A stretch of DNA of 10,920 bases from assembly GCA_903821255.1 (NCBI GenBank), contig CAIJKT010000100.1:1-10920 (forward strand). Direction: 5' to 3'. The stretch is from an uncultured Lentisphaeria bacterium (lineage in GTDB: Bacteria > Verrucomicrobiota > Lentisphaeria > Victivallales > Victivallaceae). Positions 8,101 through 10,920 of this stretch are shown in pieces. A program made the translations under genes and the position numbers. Position 1 is the first letter of the stretch; each line of letters begins with the position of its first letter. The notes under the pieces were generated by a model. The model made no database searches. It had not been told where the DNA came from and saw nothing but the letters and a program-made list of their open reading frames with translations.

Positions 8101-8178
8101 CGCGAAATAACCAATCAAGGCAAGACAGGCAAGCGCAATAATAACACTTCCTATTTGAATGAAGGCTTTAAAACTCAT
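5146..8178 (-). CDS. Large membrane-anchored TPR protein of the exosortase locus
   Basis: This 1010-residue protein has one N-terminal hydrophobic segment (about residues 6-27, IQIGSVIIALACLALIGYFA) followed by TPR-type helical repeats almost to the C-terminus. Typical TPR spacing is seen in units such as YYLQALKVERNSVGPKFVLA and NYKKAYEMDPDTLRYCFLYS. The last third (about 660-1005) is a tandem array of four closely similar ~88-residue units, each two TPRs plus a linker. The topology implies a periplasmic scaffold. In role it recalls PrsT-type TPR proteins of PEP-CTERM loci, but it lacks a convincing lipobox (IALAC does not fit). ATG 8178 is chosen: the frame is open to a GTG at 8277, but that would precede the TM with a charged 33-residue stretch, overlap the upstream gene and lack a ribosome site. 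The Shine-Dalgarno of ATG 8178 is also weak. It ends 6 bases before the exosortase. Confidence 0.85.
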   Translation of the reverse strand: MSFKAFIQIGSVIIALACLALIGYFALSYKNMADYMDEANLAINAEDYNRAAAILEGIISREVSNESAHRKLAAIYEQKGQPGTAVYYWRNVAKLNPLDRDVVLKIAENLLACRRYDEVVELLKPYLDSQKITTPEKICLCKAYMYNGQRKLAEPVIAEMLTAEPDNISALLLKANMFAGDGQHKAAAAVFNSINSESAGIKSAVLIGLGNCARASGHMEKAEEYYLQALKVERNSVGPKFVLAGFYRDTGKNDKTAVLYWEILNRIPGSLEAIIPLAEIYAAKSDVPVLNRLIKEILVENKTAVASRNYIRAMITFIHNDFSETSKLLKRSTAYWRRPAYQWMLFKTSLPLKDYPSVSDAAAQLLKVKDSEKARKIIADAMGETASQAMLDEDYSYAEKLMNEIEQIDPVNKINARLLMLSKYRHGEYLEALRQAGTMLEFNPDSLEALEIQGRSLLQLNKPEKAVESFLKLIKMRPDSPVGLYLVAQAYRQAGNLVMAKEYIAKASKLATEDSEIAEFAFMLCIEFKDYAGAENIARNLIKSDNRNTRALGWALMGDMFNSQGNYASAEENYKKAYEMDPDTLRYCFLYSEMLIKSGKIAEAGRLLDYFYSTKSVNPVVAFKMAYWEQKYGSVEKAVKIYEDLLHKMPYWNAVLVNLSEAYAALNDSRRADEFSEKALYQSPEWPPVWICAGRRAMSRNDLLKADEHFVHALMLEPDNAEAKALLEQVRQRIAKDPDNVITLIKRSEVCAASKDFKQADELAEKALRAAPKFAPAWVCAGRRAMFNKDFAKAEKDLTLALELEPGNAEARGLLEQIGRGSTKELRNRAAELMKTSESYAASKDFKHADEYTEKALNLTPEWASVWIYAGRRAMSGKDYVKSGKYIVQALILEPGNAEAQGLQQQIKQVLAENLHNKAAELIKASEAYAASRDFKHADEFAEKALNQAPEWPSVWIYAGRRAMSNKDFAKAEKYFVQALMLEPGNAEAKDLLVQARRNLSANPPKMTIE
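5165..6200 (-). repeat. Four tandem ~265-bp repeats inside the TPR gene
   Basis: The element cggcggccggc (plus strand) recurs at 5294, 5561, 5828 and 6092, giving periods of 267, 267 and 264 bases, all multiples of three. Each unit encodes a variant of 'EAYAAS+DFKHADE..EKAL...PEW..VWI.AGRRAM..KD..KAEK...AL.LEPGNAEA', about 88-89 residues. The copy nearest the C-terminus lacks the full linker. High similarity at DNA and protein level, unlike the older diverged TPRs upstream, indicates recent duplication or gene conversion. Copy number is likely to vary between strains. Confidence 0.88.
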
Positions 8179-8251
8179 TTCTTTGATCTTGCCTGTCTGT
8201 AAAATGTCATAATTTAAAAATTTATCCCAGTAAGCCTCTTCAAGCCGTATT

Positions 8252-8953
8252 TTAAAAAATATTCCGCCAGCCAACACTGCCGATCGTAATTATGCCCGCA
8301 ACAAGCGTATATAGAATCGAAGGTGCGGGTTGTCCCTGCGGCGGCGAACTGCTGCCGGCAGGCGTAACGCTGATTGATACGAGGCAGTCATTGAAATCCA
8401 GATCTGCTCCATAAATCTTCTGAGTGCTGGGCAGAGTGCCTATCCATTTATCCTCAAATCCGATTATCATCTGCTGAGAAGTTGAATCCGCCGTGACCAC
8501 CGCATGCTGGACCCGGGTAATGTTGGCCTCGTCGACAGTCCACGTCGTAAAACCAGGATTATTGGATTGCTCGATCCAAAATCCGATTTTCTCGCCGGCC
8601 GGCGGGGTGATCGTAAAAGTAGAGCCGGGAGTCATGGTCGAAGCGGCAGTACTGAAAACAGAAATTTTATTGCCGGCATCAGGCAGCCCGTTGGCCAGGA
8701 TTTGCACATAACCGAAGTTGGTAACCTGATTGGTGCCGCCGATAAACGTCAGCGTGGTCCTGGTTCCGTCTGCAACCACAAAATTAGCCATGTCGTTGCT
8801 GCCTTTGTAGTTAAAAGCCGGGGTTCTGCCATCTTTGAAATACCGGTCAGCGCTTTGAGCGGTATTGGCAGGAATATCCACAATTTCAGCAAGCACCATG
8901 CCGGCGGCAAATATGAGCAATATCGCCAAAATACTCTTCTTGAGTGATTTCAT
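8252..8953 (-). CDS. Exported DUF4114-like protein with PEP-CTERM-type sorting tail
   Basis: This 233-residue protein is the likely substrate of the exosortase. Residues 1-22 are a classical signal peptide (KSLKK, then a hydrophobic core, cleavage after VLA-22). The mature part is rich in Thr, Gly, Asn and beta strand. G165-F-E-D168 and D184-L-D186-F-N188-D189 match the acidic 'GFED...DxDFND' region of DUF4114 domains, which are common in secreted and PEP-CTERM proteins and may bind Ca2+. The C-terminus has the three-part layout of a sorting signal: a Ser/Pro-rich linker and P209-A-P-S212, a hydrophobic helix about 213-229, and a short end R230-N-I-F. The motif is atypical, with PAP instead of PEP and a single basic residue. 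A GGAGGT ribosome site and a near-consensus promoter precede the gene. The TPR gene follows after 73 bases. Confidence 0.7.
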   Translation of the reverse strand: MKSLKKSILAILLIFAAGMVLAEIVDIPANTAQSADRYFKDGRTPAFNYKGSNDMANFVVADGTRTTLTFIGGTNQVTNFGYVQILANGLPDAGNKISVFSTAASTMTPGSTFTITPPAGEKIGFWIEQSNNPGFTTWTVDEANITRVQHAVVTADSTSQQMIIGFEDKWIGTLPSTQKIYGADLDFNDCLVSISVTPAGSSSPPQGQPAPSILYTLVAGIITIGSVGWRNIF

Positions 8954-8955
8954 AA

Positions 8956-8961
8956 ACCTCC
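8956..8961 (-). promoter_or_regulatory. Strong Shine-Dalgarno GGAGGT of the exported DUF4114-like gene
   Basis: On the minus strand GGAGGT lies 2 bases before ATG (8953-8951), as GGAGGTTTATG. It is far stronger than the ribosome sites of the three downstream genes, which suggests higher synthesis of the presumed substrate. Confidence 0.75.
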
Positions 8962-8997
8962 ATCGTTATTTTGGCTGAAAAATAATCCGACACTTTT

Positions 8998-9025
8998 ATT
9001 ATAATACCTTTTAAGCACAATGCAA
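8998..9025 (-). promoter_or_regulatory. Sigma-70-type promoter of the exosortase-locus operon
   Basis: On the minus strand TTGCAT (9025-9020), a 16-base spacer and a perfect TATAAT (9003-8998) lie about 45 bases ahead of the ATG at 8953. This is the best promoter match in the window. It lies in the 121-base gap 8954-9074 after the dehydrogenase gene, so the unit 8953-3180 can be transcribed independently of that gene. Confidence 0.65.
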
Positions 9026-9074
9026 GTAAAAACGCTCCCTCTTCCGGTTTTCAAAAAGCGGCAAAATACGGCAA

Positions 9075-10133
9075 TTAAAGTTCGATCATTTTCCCGGTAC
9101 GGAAGGATTCATCTGCGGCAAGCACGATTTTCAGGCTGTTTATCGCATCATCCCAATGCGCGGACAAATCAATATCCCGCTTAATCGCATCCAGGAAAAA
9201 CTGCTGTTCACGCTCGCACAGTTCCTGATGCACAGGCTCATCAGTCATTTCGACGTATCTGTCCTTTGCGATAAATTTACCGGCGGCGTCAATTTTCCCG
9301 GAATGTATCAGCAACCGGGTGGTTTTCGTATGAGAATCAATATTGTCAGATGCGGTATCTTTACTGCCGATAATACTTACCGCACCATCCGGTCCGATAA
9401 CGTCTTTAACAAAATAAGCGGTCTCACTGATCATCGGCCCCCATCCCGCTTCATACCAGCCGACCGAGCCGTCGGCAAAAGCAACCTGAAGCTGGCCGTA
9501 GTTATACATATCCGGGGCGATTTCATTGCTCAGCCGGGCGCCGATCGCGCTTACGCGCAACGGCCGGGATCTGGTCATCTGGCACATCACGTCCACATAA
9601 TGCACTCCGCAGTCAACTATCGGCGAAAGCGATTGGAGCAGATTTTTATGTTTGTTCCATTGATTGCCGCTGCTCTGTTGATTAAGATTCATCCGCATCA
9701 CCAGCGGCTTGCCCAGGGCCTGCGCCAGTTCGATGAATTTCATCCAGGAAGGATGATGCCGCAAAATATAGCCGATTACCAGTTTACGATCTGTCCTGCG
9801 AGCCGCGTCAACCACCGCCTCGGCTTCGGCAACGTTCCGTCCAATCGGTTTTTCCAGAAAAACGTGTGCTCCCGCGTTCATCGCCTTAATCGCATATTCA
9901 GCATGCGTATCCGGATAAGTATTCACCGAAACCGCATCCGGCCTGGTCGCTCTCAGCGCTTCCTCATAATCGTTAAAACGTCCGGCAATGCCAAGCTCGT
10001 CCGCCAGCGCGGTGCAACTTGCTCCGCGGCTTACCACCCCGACGATCTCAAACTCCTTGAGTTTCTTGTACGCTCTGGCATGTGACGCCCCCATCTGTCC
10101 ACAACCCGCCACCAGTACTTTGATCTTTTCCAT
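9075..10133 (-). CDS. Gfo/Idh/MocA family NAD(P)-dependent oxidoreductase
   Basis: This 352-residue cytoplasmic dehydrogenase has the usual family length. The N-terminal Rossmann fold has VAGCGQMG with G10-x-G12-x2-G15 for the dinucleotide phosphate. E94-K95-P96 is the family's EKP motif, with the lysine taking part in catalysis. The C-terminal domain has D174-C-G-V-H178-x2-D181, the DxGxHxxD substrate-site signature. Members oxidise or reduce sugars, inositols and related polyols, but the substrate cannot be inferred here because no sugar pathway genes are adjacent. The ATG at 10133 immediately precedes the KIKVLVAGCG strand. The upstream ribosome site is weak (GAGTGG, about 9 bases away). 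It stands apart from the next minus-strand gene by 121 bases containing that gene's own promoter, and is divergent from the lipoprotein gene at 10426. Confidence 0.92.
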   Translation of the reverse strand: MEKIKVLVAGCGQMGASHARAYKKLKEFEIVGVVSRGASCTALADELGIAGRFNDYEEALRATRPDAVSVNTYPDTHAEYAIKAMNAGAHVFLEKPIGRNVAEAEAVVDAARRTDRKLVIGYILRHHPSWMKFIELAQALGKPLVMRMNLNQQSSGNQWNKHKNLLQSLSPIVDCGVHYVDVMCQMTRSRPLRVSAIGARLSNEIAPDMYNYGQLQVAFADGSVGWYEAGWGPMISETAYFVKDVIGPDGAVSIIGSKDTASDNIDSHTKTTRLLIHSGKIDAAGKFIAKDRYVEMTDEPVHQELCEREQQFFLDAIKRDIDLSAHWDDAINSLKIVLAADESFRTGKMIEL

Positions 10134-10201
10134 AAATATATACCACTCTATTTAAAACGTTTGAATTATCCTTTAATTTACTCCGCTTAACACGAAAGTC
10201 A

Positions 10202-10216
10202 ACTCCAATCCGGAGT
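10202..10216. promoter_or_regulatory. Small inverted repeat touching the -35 of the dehydrogenase promoter
   Basis: ACTCC (10202-10206), AATCC spacer and GGAGT (10212-10216) form a 5-bp dyad. It overlaps by one base the TTGACT element reading toward the dehydrogenase gene. It could be an operator half-site pair, but five-base arms arise easily by chance. Confidence 0.25.
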
Positions 10217-10412
10217 GAGATTATGACAGTTCCTTTAATTTTGATTCAAGGCTTTATAATATATCTCTGCCTTCAAATTTCAGATTGTATGAAATGACAA
10301 AACTCAATATTTCTTGCTTAATTTCTGTTGCCGTACATTCTTTGTGCTTGTCTTTATACGTTTATAGTGTTAATTTTATAAGTATTTCATTCAATGTTTA
10401 TATGTCTTTTTT

Positions 10413-10417
10413 AAGGA
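10413..10417 (+). promoter_or_regulatory. Shine-Dalgarno AAGGA that selects the GTG start of the MlaA-like gene
   Basis: AAGGA at 10413-10417 is 8 bases before GTG 10426 but only 2 bases before the in-frame ATG at 10420, and lies downstream of another in-frame ATG at 10402. The spacing favours the GTG. The signal peptide is present with any of the three starts. Confidence 0.5.
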
Positions 10418-10425
10418 ATATGTTT

Positions 10426-10920
10426 GTGAGTATCCATAAAATTTTGTTCTGTTTGGGAGTGGCGGTGCTGCTTGCCGGTTGTACTTCTGCCCGCTCGCCG
10501 GGAACTGATCCACAACCGGTGTCGCCGGTTGAGAATAAGGCGACAAAGGCTGCCGCAACAAAACCTGCGGCACAGCAATCCTCTGAAAAAACTCAAACCG
10601 CAGCGGCGAATAATGCGAAAACGACAATTCACGCCGAGGCTGATAACAAACCTGCGGCGGCTTCAACCGGCAAGACAGAAATTTCCGAGGCAAATCCACC
10701 GCTGGATTTGTCCGAAAAACTGACAGGGCAGGACTCCGTCGAAGGTTTCAACCGCACGATGTACAGCGTGAACCACTTTTTCATCCGCTGGGTTTTCCGT
10801 CCGATCGGTTCAGTTTATGGTTCAATCATCCCCCGTCCTGGAATTGACGCGATCAACCGCTTTACTGATAATCTTGGATTCCCGGTGCGGATGTTCAGTT
10901 GTTTCTGTGAAGCTAAATTC
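10426..10920 (+). CDS. mlaA: MlaA (VacJ)-family outer-membrane lipoprotein, 5' part, runs off the window
   Basis: The frame is open to the window edge (165 codons). MlaA is the outer-membrane component of the Mla system, which moves mislocalised phospholipids from the outer membrane back to the inner membrane. Residues 1-19 are a lipoprotein signal ending in LLAGC, with C19 as the lipidated cysteine. Residues about 20-100 are an Ala/Lys/Thr/Pro-rich low-complexity linker. From D103 the family block begins: D-S-V-E-G-F-N-R-T-M-Y, then RWVFRPIGSVYGSIIPRPGI and NRFTDNLGFPVRM, matching the conserved 'EGFNR...RP...Y...P...R..I.NF..NL..P' pattern. In E. coli MlaA this block starts about ten residues after the lipid cysteine, so the long linker is unusual. 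No other Mla component is visible. Alternative in-frame starts are ATG 10402 and 10420. Confidence 0.85.
   Translation, partial: MSIHKILFCLGVAVLLAGCTSARSPGTDPQPVSPVENKATKAAATKPAAQQSSEKTQTAAANNAKTTIHAEADNKPAAASTGKTEISEANPPLDLSEKLTGQDSVEGFNRTMYSVNHFFIRWVFRPIGSVYGSIIPRPGIDAINRFTDNLGFPVRMFSCFCEAKF

Larger units (their letters stand above)
10134..10425. other. Divergent intergenic region, A+T-rich, with promoter-like elements
   Basis: These 292 bases separate the minus-strand dehydrogenase from the plus-strand MlaA-like gene. No supported ORF or RNA gene is visible. Minus-strand candidate promoter: TTGACT (10202-10197), 16 bases, TAAATT (10180-10175). Plus-strand candidate -10: TATAGT (10363-10368), with only a poorly spaced TTGTGC (10342-10347) as -35. 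An inverted repeat ACTCC-N5-GGAGT lies at 10202-10216, and an 8-base palindrome AAACGTTT at 10155-10162. All are short and tentative. Confidence 0.5.

Noticed and set aside
8097..8163. Lipobox in the TPR protein (IALAC)
   Set aside because: The residues at -3 to -1 are A-L-A rather than the L-[AST]-[GA] pattern, and the hydrophobic segment continues past the cysteine, so a TM anchor is more likely.
8179..8277. N-terminal extension of the TPR protein from GTG 8277
   Set aside because: It would put 33 charged residues ahead of the TM segment, overlaps the upstream stop and has no Shine-Dalgarno. ATG 8178 gives a normal membrane anchor.
8504..8947. 147-codon plus-strand frame opposite the exported protein
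   Set aside because: The minus-strand gene has a signal peptide, strong ribosome site and promoter. The plus-strand frame has none of these.
9026..9074. Possible terminator after the dehydrogenase gene
   Set aside because: Only a 4-bp CGCT/AGCG stem with a long loop precedes the T-run on the minus strand, too weak to call.
9156..10085. 309-codon open frame on the plus strand
   Set aside because: It lies entirely antisense to the Gfo/Idh/MocA gene, whose Rossmann, EKP and DxGxHxxD motifs are clear. The translation has no recognisable features and no ribosome site.

Overview
The window looks like a chromosomal segment from a Gram-negative bacterium of moderate G+C content. An MlaA-type outer-membrane lipoprotein and an exosortase/PEP-CTERM-like module both require an outer membrane. 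The mix of an ECF-sigma/anti-sigma cassette, an exosortase with an EpsI-like partner, a very large TPR protein and a Gfo/Idh/MocA oxidoreductase suggests the PVC group (Lentisphaerota or Kiritimatiellota-like). That placement is inference and was not tested by a search. No tRNA, rRNA, CRISPR array, insertion sequence or phage gene was seen.

Layout. (1) 1-1192, plus strand: the tail of a probable ECF sigma factor, a membrane anti-sigma factor with an HxxxCxxC zinc motif, and an exported coiled-coil protein. This is a compact envelope-stress-type cassette. (2) 1253-1729, plus strand: a YhcH/YjgK/YiaL family protein with its own good sigma-70-type promoter. (3) 1734-3023, minus strand: a Ste24-like M48 CAAX-type membrane metalloprotease, converging on the YhcH gene with a 4-bp gap. 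(4) 3180-8953, minus strand: a four-gene unit. In transcription order it encodes an exported DUF4114-like protein with a C-terminal sorting-like tail, a ~1010-residue TPR protein with four recent ~88-residue tandem repeats, a catalytic exosortase (C179/R224/H245), and a multi-TM protein ending in an EpsI-like (DUF3485) domain. (5) 9075-10133, minus strand: a Gfo/Idh/MocA dehydrogenase. (6) 10426 to the window end, plus strand: the start of an MlaA (VacJ) lipoprotein with an unusually long low-complexity linker.

How the parts may work together. The four-gene unit reads as a self-contained protein-sorting system. The small secreted protein is the likely substrate and has its own near-consensus promoter and strong ribosome binding site. 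The exosortase is the likely transpeptidase/protease. The EpsI fusion protein is its membrane partner. The TPR protein may be a periplasm-facing scaffold comparable in role to the PrsT-type TPR proteins of other PEP-CTERM loci. No polysaccharide genes lie beside it within the window, unlike classical exosortase loci. This module is the most interesting part of the window.
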